From: Bacteroidales bacterium
Lineage (GTDB): Bacteria > Bacteroidota > Bacteroidia > Bacteroidales > Bacteroidaceae
Assembly (NCBI GenBank): GCA_015060905.1
Contig: SUXQ01000003.1
Location: forward strand, 62,001-126,000
Length of the DNA: 64,000 bases
Direction of reading: 5' to 3'
Shown here: positions 16,006 through 24,981 of the stretch, piece after piece
Numbering within the stretch: the first letter of the stretch is position 1
How the letters are laid out: each line of letters begins with the position of its first letter
Notes under the pieces: generated by a model
What the model saw: the letters and a program-made list of their open reading frames with translations, nothing else
Databases searched by the model: none
Told to the model about the DNA's origin: nothing
Translations under genes and position numbers: made by a program

Positions 16006-17802
16006 ATGCAAGAAATTAGAAATATCGCTATTATTGCACACGTCGATCATGGTAAAACCACATTGGTCGATAAAATGATGCTTGCGGGTAATTTACTAAA
16101 AGAGCAAGACAATGATGCTCTTACGCTCGACAACAACGACCTTGAACGCGAACGTGGCATAACCATTCTTTCGAAAAACGTCTCTATAGAATATAAAAAC
16201 ACCAAGATAAACATAATTGACACCCCGGGACACTCGGACTTTGGCGGGGAGGTGGAGCGCGTACTCAACATGGCCGACGGTTGCCTGTTGTTGGTAGATG
16301 CGTTCGAAGGCCCCATGCCTCAGACACGTTTTGTGCTACAAAAGGCCTTAGAGATTGGATTAAAACCTATCGTAGTAGTCAATAAGGTAGACAAGCCCAA
16401 CTGCCGTCCCGACGAGGTACACGAGATGGTGTTCGACCTGATGTTCTCATTGGACGCCAGCGAGGAGCAGTTAGATTTCCCGGTCATCTTCGGCTCGGCA
16501 AAGAACAATTGGATGAGCACAGATTGGCGCAACCAGACAGACAGTATTGTACCACTGCTGGATGCCATCATTGAGCATATTCCCGCCCCCGAGAAGATTG
16601 AGGGAACACCACAGATGCTTATAACCTCGCTCGACTATTCTCCTTATACAGGACGTATAGCCATAGGTCGCGTGCATCGTGGCGAACTTGTCGAAGGCAG
16701 CAACATGACACTTGTAAACCGCAACGGCGAGCAATCAAAGGTAAGGATTAAGGAGCTGCATACATTCGAAGGGCTTGGCCGCCGACGTGCTCAAAGCGTA
16801 GGCTGTGGCGATATTTGCGCGATTGTAGGTCTGGAAAAATTTGAGATTGGCGATACCATCTGCGATTTTGAGAATCCCGAGGCACTGCCCCCTATCAGCA
16901 TAGACGAGCCGACGATGAGCATGTTGTTCACCATCAACGACTCGCCCTTCTTTGGCAAAGAGGGAAAATTTGTCACTTCACGCCACATACAAGAGCGTCT
17001 CGACAAGGAGCTCGACAAGAACCTTGCCTTGCGCGTAAGCAAGTCACCCGAAGAGGACAGTTGGACGGTATTCGGCCGAGGCGTATTGCACCTTTCGGTA
17101 CTAATAGAGACAATGCGTCGCGAAGGCTATGAACTTCAGGTGGGACAGCCACAGGTTATATACAAAGAGATAAACGGCGAGCGTTGCGAGCCTATGGAAG
17201 AGCTTACCATAAACGTGCCCGGCGACTACTCGAGCAAAATGATAGACATGATAACCCGCCGCAAAGGAGAGATGACCTCTATGGAGGCTCAAGGCGACCG
17301 TGTAAATATAGAATTTATCATTCCCTCGCGCGGAATCATAGGATTACGTACAAATATACTGACAGCCTCGGCCGGCGAAGCCATCATGGCACACCGATTC
17401 AAAGAATACCAGCCTTACAAAGGAGACATAGAGCGTCGAGTAAACGGCTCGATGGTGGCAATGGAAAGCGGCACAGCATTTGCCTATGCCATAGATAAAC
17501 TGCAAGAACGCGGACGCTTCTTTATAAATCCTCAGGACGAGGTTTACGCCGGACAGGTAGTTGGCGAGCATGTACACGACAACGACCTTGTAATAAACGT
17601 AACAAAAAGCAAAAAGCTTACAAATATGCGCGCAAGCGGTTCGGATGACAAAGTGCGCATAGTACCCCCTGTTGTTTTTTCACTCGAAGAGGCCCTCGAA
17701 TATATTAAAGAGGACGAGTATGTAGAGGTTACACCAAAATCCATGCGCATGCGCAAGATAATCCTCGATGAGATTGAACGCAAAAGAGCTAATAAAGTAT
17801 GA
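16006..17802 (+). CDS. typA: Ribosome-associated GTPase TypA/BipA
   Basis: A 598-residue translational GTPase related to EF-G. G1 is AHVDHGKT (residues 11-18), G2 is in RERGITI, G3 is DTPGHSDFGGEVERV and G4 is NKVDKP. The C-terminal half includes GRGVLHLSVLIETMRREGYE and the BipA-specific end KSMRMRKIILDE. The family helps 50S assembly and growth under stress or at low temperature. Length is as usual. The next gene overlaps by four bases (ATGA), so the lipoprotein downstream is co-transcribed. Confidence 0.96.
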   Translation: MQEIRNIAIIAHVDHGKTTLVDKMMLAGNLLKEQDNDALTLDNNDLERERGITILSKNVSIEYKNTKINIIDTPGHSDFGGEVERVLNMADGCLLLVDAFEGPMPQTRFVLQKALEIGLKPIVVVNKVDKPNCRPDEVHEMVFDLMFSLDASEEQLDFPVIFGSAKNNWMSTDWRNQTDSIVPLLDAIIEHIPAPEKIEGTPQMLITSLDYSPYTGRIAIGRVHRGELVEGSNMTLVNRNGEQSKVRIKELHTFEGLGRRRAQSVGCGDICAIVGLEKFEIGDTICDFENPEALPPISIDEPTMSMLFTINDSPFFGKEGKFVTSRHIQERLDKELDKNLALRVSKSPEEDSWTVFGRGVLHLSVLIETMRREGYELQVGQPQVIYKEINGERCEPMEELTINVPGDYSSKMIDMITRRKGEMTSMEAQGDRVNIEFIIPSRGIIGLRTNILTASAGEAIMAHRFKEYQPYKGDIERRVNGSMVAMESGTAFAYAIDKLQERGRFFINPQDEVYAGQVVGEHVHDNDLVINVTKSKKLTNMRASGSDDKVRIVPPVVFSLEEALEYIKEDEYVEVTPKSMRMRKIILDEIERKRANKV

Positions 17803-19040
17803 GAAACATTGCAATAATAGTATCCATTCTGTTTGCACTCTTCACATCGTGCACAGAAGAGAATATTAAATATTACAGCATAAACGGTTCGGGCGTAGCG
17901 TCCGGCGACACATTGTATCTATATGGATTGGACCGTCGCTACGAATTTATGGATACTATCATTGCCAACAACGAGGGGAGCTTCAGATACGAAATCTACG
18001 CAGACACAATATTTCCCTTAAGCCTGATTATGCCAACAGGAGAAGCATTGGTGCTGTATGCCGAGCCCTACCTTGAAGCTACAATTTTCCCCGACAGCAC
18101 ACAGCAGGCCCACACAGACAGCATACAACCAACCCCTATGGACAGTGTGCATCATAGCCTTGCGGACAGCGTGCAGAAGGTTATCACAGACAGCGTACAA
18201 CAAGAGGCATCCGACAGCATACAGCAAAATATATCCGCAGAGACACAGCAAAAAAAATGGCTCATCAGTGGTGGAAAGCTTCAGCAAGAGTATGACAGCA
18301 TGGCCGCACGCATGGAGGGACTTTCACCCGAGCAACGCTACGAAGAGATTGACAGTTTTGTGCGTCGCAACCCCATGAGCGAAGCAAATATAATGTTGCT
18401 ACGCCGATACATAGTGGAAGCACCATCACCCAGCAACCGCTACATACGTGAAATACTAAACAATCTCGGCGGAAAATTGAACGACAACGATTATATAAAA
18501 GAAGTCCGAAAACTATTAGAGGACAAACGCTCCGCATCGACCATTATATACTCGTCGATGCCGAGTTTCAACTACAAATCAATTGACGATTCTACAAAAA
18601 TCTTAAATTCACGATACAAGAACAAATTCCTCGTTATCAACTTCTGGGCTTCATGGGACACACTCTCGTGCAAACACGTTAAAGAGATGGGTAGTTTAAT
18701 TGACAAACACCGCAAAGATACGCTAATGATGCTTAATATTTCGCTCGACCATGACACTGCACAATGGCGCAAAAAAGTATTGTCCGATACAATTTTGGGC
18801 GACAATGTGTGCGACCTGAAAATGTGGGACAACAATCTTGTAAAAAGATACGGCGTAAGCAACCTACCCTACTCGATACTTGTAAACCCAAAATCACTTA
18901 ACATAAGTTTCAACACAACACCCGAAAAACTGAATGCTTCATTAGACTCAATAATCGACGTTTACAAAAAAGAGAAAAAGAAAGAGGAAAAAGAGAAGAG
19001 GGAAAGAGAAAGAAAAAAACGTCGCAAAAATAAAAAATAG
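17799..19040 (+). CDS. Thioredoxin-fold lipoprotein lacking the CXXC site
   Basis: A 413-residue protein with a lipobox (LFTSC, Cys18) and a DUF4369-like N-terminal region. Six 8-residue repeats DSxQQxxx follow (residues 99-146), then a helical part and a TlpA/thioredoxin-like domain (about 250-385). In the usual WASWCxxC site the sequence reads W286-D-T-L-S290-C291, so both canonical cysteines are replaced and disulphide chemistry is unlikely as such. The last 25 residues are almost all lysine, arginine and glutamate. It overlaps typA by four bases. A redox-inactive scaffold or chaperone role is possible, but the function is unknown. Confidence 0.8.
   Translation: MRNIAIIVSILFALFTSCTEENIKYYSINGSGVASGDTLYLYGLDRRYEFMDTIIANNEGSFRYEIYADTIFPLSLIMPTGEALVLYAEPYLEATIFPDSTQQAHTDSIQPTPMDSVHHSLADSVQKVITDSVQQEASDSIQQNISAETQQKKWLISGGKLQQEYDSMAARMEGLSPEQRYEEIDSFVRRNPMSEANIMLLRRYIVEAPSPSNRYIREILNNLGGKLNDNDYIKEVRKLLEDKRSASTIIYSSMPSFNYKSIDDSTKILNSRYKNKFLVINFWASWDTLSCKHVKEMGSLIDKHRKDTLMMLNISLDHDTAQWRKKVLSDTILGDNVCDLKMWDNNLVKRYGVSNLPYSILVNPKSLNISFNTTPEKLNASLDSIIDVYKKEKKKEEKEKRERERKKRRKNKK
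18093..18236 (+). repeat. Six tandem 24-bp coding repeats (DSxQQxxx)
   Basis: Aspartate-serine pairs occur exactly every eight residues (D99, 107, 115, 123, 131, 139), each usually followed by [I/V]-Q. At DNA level each unit begins GACAG and is 24 bases long with drift in the rest. It lies between the N-terminal domain and the thioredoxin-like part. Confidence 0.9.
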
Positions 19041-19049
19041 GCTCACGGA

Positions 19050-20588
19050 ATGTTAGTTAAAGTGTACGCGGCAGCATTGCAGGGTGTAAATGCCATACAG
19101 GTTACCATCGAAGTAAACGCACTTCGCGGTATCCGCTTTTTCCTTGTGGGGCTACCCGACAACGCAGTAAAGGAGAGCCACGAACGAATAAGGTCGGCAC
19201 TCGAGTTTAACGGGCTTAAATTTCCCAGCAAACAGATAGTCGTAAACATGGCACCGGCCGACATACGCAAAGAGGGGTCGGCATACGACCTGCCGATAGC
19301 CATAGGTATATTGGCAGCAGACAGCGTTGTATCGGCCGAAAAGCTTGGCAAATATATGATAATGGGCGAGCTGGGGCTCGATGGAGGATTGGTACCTATA
19401 AAGGGAGCACTGCCCATTGCCATAAAAGCCGCAGAATGTGGCTACGATGGAGTAATTCTGCCGGCAGCAAACGCAGCCGAGGCAGCCGTCGTGGGAGATA
19501 TTAAGGTTTATGCCGCAGAGAACCTTACGCAGGTTATACGCTTTCTCAACGGCGAGGAGGAAATATCGCCCTACACAATGGACGTAGAACGCGAATTCTA
19601 TTCACGACAGAGCAATTTCGAATTTGACTTTTCCGAGGTACGCGGGCAGGAGAGCGTCAAACGCGCTTTTGAGGTTGCCGCAGCCGGCGGACACAACCTT
19701 ATAATGATAGGCCCTCCCGGAAGTGGAAAATCGATGATGGCCAAACGACTGCCATCCATACTGCCGCCACTAACCCTGCAAGAGAGCCTCGAAACAACAA
19801 AAATACACTCGGTGAGCGGTTGTCTGACGGGAGGAACATCGTTAATAACACAGCGACCTTTTCGCAGCCCGCACCACACAATATCGTCGGTTGCCCTCGT
19901 TGGCGGCGGCGCCAACCCCAAGCCCGGCGAAATTTCGCTCGCCCACAATGGAGTACTATTCCTCGACGAACTACCGGAGTTCAATCGCAGCGTCCTCGAG
20001 GTCATGCGACAACCATTGGAAGACAGGAAAATATCCGTGGCGCGAGCCAATTACAAGGTAGAATACCCTGCCGGAGTAATGTTTGTAGCCTCCATGAACC
20101 CCTGTCCATGCGGATACTACAATCACCCCACAAAACCCTGCGTCTGCAACCCCGGACAGGTACAAAGATACCTGAACAAGATAAGCGGCCCCCTACTCGA
20201 CCGCATAGACCTGCAAATAGAGATAGTCCCCGTACCGTTCGAGAAAATATCCGACGCACGCGAAGGAGAATGCAGCGCAACCATACGCGAACGTGTGATT
20301 GCCGCACGCAAAATACAGGAAGAACGGTTCAAAGATGAGCCGGGTATTTACTGCAATGCACAAATGCCCCCAAAGCTCATCAACCGCTACGCAACCATCG
20401 ACGACGCTTGTCGTACAATGCTGCGCACAGCAATGACACGCTTCAATCTGTCAGCACGAGCCTACGACCGCATATTAAAAGTAGCCCGCACCATTGCCGA
20501 CCTTGAAGCAAGCGAGCAGATACAGTCGCACCACATAGCCGAGGCCATTGGCTACCGCAACCTCGACAGAGAAAATTGGGGAACATAG
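19050..20588 (+). CDS. comM: YifB/ComM family Mg-chelatase-like AAA+ ATPase
   Basis: A 512-residue protein with an N-terminal Lon-protease-like (ChlI) domain (about residues 1-165) and an AAA+ ATPase core. Walker A is GPPGSGKSMMAKRL (about residues 223-236) and Walker B is VLFLDELPEF. A C-terminal Mg-chelatase helical domain contains NLSARAYDRILKVARTIADL. ComM is a hexameric helicase that helps branch migration of donor DNA in natural transformation. A role in a strain without known competence is uncertain. The last four codons and stop lie within the first copy of a 68-bp direct repeat (20572-20639). Confidence 0.93.
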   Translation: MLVKVYAAALQGVNAIQVTIEVNALRGIRFFLVGLPDNAVKESHERIRSALEFNGLKFPSKQIVVNMAPADIRKEGSAYDLPIAIGILAADSVVSAEKLGKYMIMGELGLDGGLVPIKGALPIAIKAAECGYDGVILPAANAAEAAVVGDIKVYAAENLTQVIRFLNGEEEISPYTMDVEREFYSRQSNFEFDFSEVRGQESVKRAFEVAAAGGHNLIMIGPPGSGKSMMAKRLPSILPPLTLQESLETTKIHSVSGCLTGGTSLITQRPFRSPHHTISSVALVGGGANPKPGEISLAHNGVLFLDELPEFNRSVLEVMRQPLEDRKISVARANYKVEYPAGVMFVASMNPCPCGYYNHPTKPCVCNPGQVQRYLNKISGPLLDRIDLQIEIVPVPFEKISDAREGECSATIRERVIAARKIQEERFKDEPGIYCNAQMPPKLINRYATIDDACRTMLRTAMTRFNLSARAYDRILKVARTIADLEASEQIQSHHIAEAIGYRNLDRENWGT

Positions 20589-20639
20589 TTCAACAATTTC
20601 GGCAGCACCGGCGGCAAATAATCGGGCGAAGTGCAGACG
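20572..20639 (+). repeat. 68-bp direct repeat, copy 1 (spans comM stop codon)
   Basis: Matches 20679-20746 at 64 of 68 positions by eye, offset 107 bases. Copy 1 contains the codons for the last residues NWGT and the TAG stop of comM. Confidence 0.9.
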
Positions 20640-20678
20640 AAGATTGCACCGCACGGAATGCCAAAAGACGGGGATGTC

Positions 20679-20746
20679 AAAATTGGGGAACATAGTTCAA
20701 CAATTTAGATAGCACCGGCGGCAAATAATCGGGCGAAGTGCAGGCG
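20679..20746 (+). repeat. 68-bp direct repeat, copy 2 (non-coding)
   Basis: Second copy, in the gap before ahcY. The copies are separated by 39 bases that do not look repeated. The rest of the gap (20747-20822) shows no gene or clear promoter box. Confidence 0.9.
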
Positions 20747-20822
20747 CACATATTGCAAAAATAAGAGTAACTAACAGCGCGTAAAAAGCATAAAAACAAA
20801 GAACAACATAAAATACCATAAA

Positions 20823-22244
20823 ATGACAAAAGAACTTTTCACATCAGCACCCTATAAAATCGCAGACATGAGTCTTGCCGATTTTGGACGCAAAGAGATA
20901 GAAATGGCACAGCACGAAATGCCCGGTCTTATGGCACTGCGCGAAAAATATGGAAAAGAAAAACCTTTGAAAGGCGCGCGTATCATGGGCTCTTTGCACA
21001 TGACAATTCAGACAGCGGTACTCATTGAAACACTTGCCGAGCTTGGCGCAGAGATTCGTTGGGTATCCTGCAACATCTACTCTACACAGGACCACGCAGC
21101 CGCAGCCATTGCCGCAGCCGGAATTCCCGTATTTGCATGGAAAGGCGAGACTCTTGCCGACTATTGGTGGTGCACACTTCAAGCAATGAACTTCGGAAAC
21201 GGGCTCGGCCCCAATATGATTGTAGACGACGGCGGCGATGCCACACTGATGATACATCTTGGATACGCAGCCGAGAATGGCGACACTTCGGTACTCAACT
21301 ACGAAGGAGCAGCCGAGGACGAGGTTGAACTTAAGAAACTGCTTGCAGAAGTTCTTGCCCACGACAACAGCATGTGGCACCGTATCGCAAAAGAGATTAA
21401 AGGCGTTTCCGAGGAAACAACAACCGGCGTACACCGTCTCTACCAGATGATGGAGAATAAAGAACTTCTTTTCCCCGCATTCAACGTAAACGATTCAGTC
21501 ACAAAAAGCAAGTTCGACAATCTTTACGGTTGTCGCGAGTCGCTTGCCGATGGCATTAAACGTGCCACAGACGTGATGATTGCCGGAAAAGTTGTAGTTG
21601 TAGCAGGCTACGGCGATGTTGGCAAAGGTTGCGCAAACAGCATGCGTTCTTACGGCGCACGTGTACTTGTGACTGAAATTGACCCCATCTGTGCGCTTCA
21701 AGCAGCAATGGAAGGATTCGAGGTTGTAACAATGGAAGAGGCTTGCAAAATAGCTAACATATTCGTAACAACAACAGGAAACGTAGACATTATACGCATC
21801 GACCACATGGAACAAATGCCCGACCAATCAATCGTCTGCAACATCGGCCACTTTGACAATGAAATTCAGGTGGATGCCCTTAAAAAATACGAAGGCATAC
21901 GCTGCGTAAACATCAAGCCTCAGGTGGACCGTTACTTCTTCCCCGACGGACACAGCATCATACTGCTTGCCGACGGTCGCCTTGTAAACCTCGGATGCGC
22001 AACGGGACACCCCTCGTTTGTAATGAGCAATTCATTTACCAACCAAACACTTGCACAGATAGAGCTTTACACAAAGAAATACAAAGTAGGCGTATATTGT
22101 CTGCCCAAACACCTTGACGAGGAGGTTGCACGCCTTCATTTGGGACGTCTGAACGTACATCTTACAAAGCTCACCCCCAAACAGGCCGCATACATAGGCG
22201 TAAATGTAGACGGGCCTTATAAATCAGACATTTACCGTTATTAA
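20823..22244 (+). CDS. ahcY: Adenosylhomocysteinase
   Basis: A 473-residue NAD-dependent enzyme that splits S-adenosylhomocysteine into adenosine and homocysteine, removing the by-product of methyl transfer. NAD binding is shown by [13 protein letters not shown], the substrate domain by [14 protein letters not shown] and [14 protein letters not shown], and the C-terminal end [11 protein letters not shown] is characteristic. Length fits the family. It is followed by a LOG-family gene 24 bases downstream, an arrangement that suggests one transcript through rnpA or at least to hemD. Confidence 0.97.
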   Translation: MTKELFTSAPYKIADMSLADFGRKEIEMAQHEMPGLMALREKYGKEKPLKGARIMGSLHMTIQTAVLIETLAELGAEIRWVSCNIYSTQDHAAAAIAAAGIPVFAWKGETLADYWWCTLQAMNFGNGLGPNMIVDDGGDATLMIHLGYAAENGDTSVLNYEGAAEDEVELKKLLAEVLAHDNSMWHRIAKEIKGVSEETTTGVHRLYQMMENKELLFPAFNVNDSVTKSKFDNLYGCRESLADGIKRATDVMIAGKVVVVAGYGDVGKGCANSMRSYGARVLVTEIDPICALQAAMEGFEVVTMEEACKIANIFVTTTGNVDIIRIDHMEQMPDQSIVCNIGHFDNEIQVDALKKYEGIRCVNIKPQVDRYFFPDGHSIILLADGRLVNLGCATGHPSFVMSNSFTNQTLAQIELYTKKYKVGVYCLPKHLDEEVARLHLGRLNVHLTKLTPKQAAYIGVNVDGPYKSDIYRY

Positions 22245-22268
22245 TACATTTGTCTTACGGAATTTGCA

Positions 22269-22856
22269 ATGACAAAAGCAAAGACAATATGTGTATACTG
22301 CGCATCGAGCAGCCGGGTGGCAAGCCTCTATTCCGAGGCTGCCACCCGGCTGGGCTCGTTAATAGCCCGTAAGGGAATGACACTCGTCACCGGCGGAGGC
22401 TGTCAAGGCCTCATGCGAGCTGTGGAGGATGGAGCACTGTTCAACGGCGGTAAGGCCATAGGAGTAATTCCCCGCTTCATGATAGAGGCCGGATGGCAAC
22501 ACCCGTCCCTTACTGAACTGCGCGTAACAGAGAACATGCACGAGCGCAAGAAACTGATGGCCGACCTCTCGGACGCAGTAATTGCCCTTCCCGGCGGATG
22601 CGGTACAATGGAAGAACTGCTCGAAATAATCACATGGAAACAGTTGGGCATATACTTGAACCCCATAGTGATACTAAACACCGGAGGCTACTACAACCAC
22701 CTTATTGAACAGCTCAGCCACGCTGTGGAGGAGCATTTTATGGGCGAGATTCATGGTAAAATATGGAGTGTGGCATCAACCCCCGAAGAGGCATTATCCA
22801 TCATAGAGACAACCCCCGCATGGGACGCCTCTATAAGAAAATATGCAGCACTATGA
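22269..22856 (+). CDS. LOG-family protein (cytokinin riboside 5'-monophosphate phosphoribohydrolase type)
   Basis: A 195-residue Rossmann-fold protein of the TIGR00730 family. The start KTICVYCASSSRV, the loop VTGGGCQGLM and the catalytic-type motif PGGCGTMEE are all present. Family members cleave nucleoside monophosphates such as AMP or cytokinin riboside phosphates into the base and ribose 5-phosphate. The physiological substrate here is not known. The stop overlaps the ATG of the following DUF4271 gene (ATGA). Confidence 0.93.
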   Translation: MTKAKTICVYCASSSRVASLYSEAATRLGSLIARKGMTLVTGGGCQGLMRAVEDGALFNGGKAIGVIPRFMIEAGWQHPSLTELRVTENMHERKKLMADLSDAVIALPGGCGTMEELLEIITWKQLGIYLNPIVILNTGGYYNHLIEQLSHAVEEHFMGEIHGKIWSVASTPEEALSIIETTPAWDASIRKYAAL

Positions 22857-23548
22857 CAGGTACCCCTATTCCATATTTTTTCGGCAACGACAATCTGTTG
22901 CTGGCACTGTTCCTGTTAAATTCACTGGGAATATCATACGTCTTTATACTAAACGGAGGCAATATATTACAACGCATAAAAAGCCTTTTTTATTTCAGCC
23001 AAAATTCCAAGCCCTATAATAACCAGACACATATAAATCATTTCTGCAATATAATTCTATATTCTCAGGTTATACTTTTCTACTCGGTGCTTGCATTTGC
23101 ACAATTAGAATACAATCATGGAGTAAAAAGCACAAATAACACATATATTTTTTGGGGAGTATATATGCTGCTCTTTACCACACTTATTTTTGCGAAACGT
23201 GTAATATACGACATTGCAAACACAATTTTATTCACCACACAACAGAAACAAGAGTGGAGAAATTCATATTTCTTTACAATGCAACTTTCGGGCTTTATGC
23301 TATACCCCTTAGTACTAAGTATGCTAATAGTACCACATATACCCCACTTAACATATTCAATATATATAACTACAACAGCATTAATATGTTTATTAATGTT
23401 AATAAGCAGATGCAAGAAACTTATTTTTATGCAAAAAAACGGTTTTTTGCATATTATTTTGTACCTTTGCGCGCTTGAAATTTTGCCGATAGCTGTACTT
23501 ATTAAAGCTATCAACGAACTGAACGATTTTTTAACGATAAATTTTTAG
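22853..23548 (+). CDS. DUF4271 membrane protein
   Basis: A 231-residue integral membrane protein with about six hydrophobic segments and an AT-rich coding sequence. The ATG at 22853 overlaps the stop of the LOG-family gene, which makes this start much more likely than the longer open frame. Between LOG/ahcY and uroporphyrinogen-III synthase is where DUF4271 genes are commonly found in Bacteroidales. Function is unknown, but linkage with hemD suggests a link to tetrapyrrole or membrane processes. A promoter box for hemD lies inside its last codons. Confidence 0.85.
   Translation: MTGTPIPYFFGNDNLLLALFLLNSLGISYVFILNGGNILQRIKSLFYFSQNSKPYNNQTHINHFCNIILYSQVILFYSVLAFAQLEYNHGVKSTNNTYIFWGVYMLLFTTLIFAKRVIYDIANTILFTTQQKQEWRNSYFFTMQLSGFMLYPLVLSMLIVPHIPHLTYSIYITTTALICLLMLISRCKKLIFMQKNGFLHIILYLCALEILPIAVLIKAINELNDFLTINF
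23462..23469 (+). promoter_or_regulatory. Putative internal -7 box (TACCTTTG) for hemD
   Basis: Exact TAnnTTTG match inside the DUF4271 coding region, about 85 bases upstream of the hemD start. It would let hemD be expressed apart from the upstream genes. Confidence 0.45.
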
Positions 23549-23552
23549 GACA

Positions 23553-24296
23553 TTGAAGGTAAATAAAATTTTGGTATCACAACCAAAGCCGGCAACAGAA
23601 AAATCGCCCTATTTTGACATAGCGGAAAAGCATCGCGTACAGATTGACTTCCGCTCGTTTATAAAGGTTGAGGGATTGACCGCAAAAGAATTCAGACAGC
23701 AAAAAGTTTCCATCTTGGACCACACTGCTGTCGTATTTTTGTCACGTCACGCTATTGACTATTTCTTTACATTGTGTAAAGATTTGCGCGTAACAATTCC
23801 CGATGACATGAAATATTTCTGTCTATCCGAGACTATTTCTTTGTATATTCAGAAGTACGTGCAATACCGCAAGAGAAAAGTATTCTATGGCAACGGACAC
23901 ATTCAGGACTTGGCACCTTTGTTTGCAAAGCATAAGAATGAGCGTTATTTTGTACCAATGTCCAACATCAACAATGATGAATTGTGCAAAATGTTCGACG
24001 CTAATGGAATTGTACATTCACAAGCAGAGATGTACCGCACTGTAAGCAACGATTTTGACCCCGAATTTATCGATCAATATGACATGCTCATATTCTTCAG
24101 CCCTCATGGTATTGAGTCGTTGTTTAAAAATGTACCCGACTTTAAGCAGGGTGACAAACTTATTGCTTGTTTCGGCAAAGTAACAGCCGACACTATACGC
24201 AATGTGGGCCTGCGTCTGGACCTTGAAGCGCCAAACGCAGAGGCTTCGTCGATGACTGCCGCCCTGGACCAGTTCCTTGCAAACACACAAAAATAG
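23553..24296 (+). CDS. hemD: Uroporphyrinogen-III synthase
   Basis: A 247-residue protein of the HemD fold, which closes and inverts ring D of hydroxymethylbilane to give uroporphyrinogen III. HemD sequences are poorly conserved, and recognition rests on the start KVNKILVSQPKP, the two-domain layout, and the end stretch FGKVTADTIRNVGLRLDLEAPNAEASSM that resembles the known C-terminal part. It starts with TTG after an AGGA-like site, and no good ATG is available nearby. It lies 4 bases after the DUF4271 stop, a conserved neighbourhood in the group. Confidence 0.87.
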   Translation: MKVNKILVSQPKPATEKSPYFDIAEKHRVQIDFRSFIKVEGLTAKEFRQQKVSILDHTAVVFLSRHAIDYFFTLCKDLRVTIPDDMKYFCLSETISLYIQKYVQYRKRKVFYGNGHIQDLAPLFAKHKNERYFVPMSNINNDELCKMFDANGIVHSQAEMYRTVSNDFDPEFIDQYDMLIFFSPHGIESLFKNVPDFKQGDKLIACFGKVTADTIRNVGLRLDLEAPNAEASSMTAALDQFLANTQK

Positions 24297-24315
24297 TATA
24301 AATAAATACATTGCG

Positions 24316-24352
24316 AGCTACCCTGTTGCATGTGCATAATGGGTAGCTTTTT
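24316..24352 (+). terminator. Terminator between hemD and rnpA
   Basis: Stem AGCTACCC/GGGTAGCT (24316-24323 with 24341-24348) followed by a T-run. Confidence 0.75.
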
Positions 24353-24364
24353 ATTTAAAAGCGG

Positions 24365-24760
24365 ATGGAAAATAATAACAAATTTACAAAAAGCGAACGT
24401 CTGTCGCGTAAGTCTGTAATTGAAAGACTTTACACCGAGGGACGCTCGGTTGCAGCTTTTCCCCTGCGTGCAGTGTACCTGCCATTGGCCCCCGAAGAGG
24501 GAGAGCCTGCAGTTTCTGTATTAATTGCAGTATCTAAGAAACGTTTCCGTCACGCTGTCGATCGCAACCTCGTCAAACGCCGTTTGCGCGAGGCGTACCG
24601 TTTGAATAAACATCCATTTGTAGAGGCGTTGCAACAGAATGGTCGCCGCATGGCTGTGTCGATACTTTACCTTGACAAGCAGCATCACTCTTACAGCCAC
24701 CTGCAAGCACGTCTGAGAAAATTGCTGCAGATGATAATATCAAAAGAGGCTGAACAATGA
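24365..24760 (+). CDS. rnpA: Ribonuclease P protein component
   Basis: A 131-residue basic protein, the protein subunit of RNase P that matures tRNA 5' ends. The signature [13 protein letters not shown] (RNxxKRxxR) and the N-terminal [18 protein letters not shown] fit RnpA. It overlaps yidD by four bases (ATGA), the usual arrangement. The classical neighbour rpmH is not upstream here. Confidence 0.95.
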   Translation: MENNNKFTKSERLSRKSVIERLYTEGRSVAAFPLRAVYLPLAPEEGEPAVSVLIAVSKKRFRHAVDRNLVKRRLREAYRLNKHPFVEALQQNGRRMAVSILYLDKQHHSYSHLQARLRKLLQMIISKEAEQ

Positions 24761-24978
24761 GACGGTTCTTTGTATGGTTGCTGATTCTGCCAATAAAATT
24801 CTATCAGCGGTGCATTTCCCCATTGACACCCCCATCGTGCCGCTACACGCCCACATGCTCGCAATATGCGATAGAGGCGTTGCGCAAGCATGGTGTTTTT
24901 AAGGGGCTCTATCTGGCAGTGCGCCGACTGCTACGCTGCCACCCTTGGGGCGGCTCGGGATACGACCCTGTGCCTTAA
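24757..24978 (+). CDS. yidD: Membrane protein insertion efficiency factor YidD
   Basis: A 73-residue small protein with the family signatures [18 protein letters not shown] and [13 protein letters not shown] and an amphipathic N-terminal segment. It assists YidC-dependent insertion of inner-membrane proteins. It is translationally coupled to rnpA. Confidence 0.96.
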   Translation: MRRFFVWLLILPIKFYQRCISPLTPPSCRYTPTCSQYAIEALRKHGVFKGLYLAVRRLLRCHPWGGSGYDPVP

Positions 24979-24981
24979 TCT

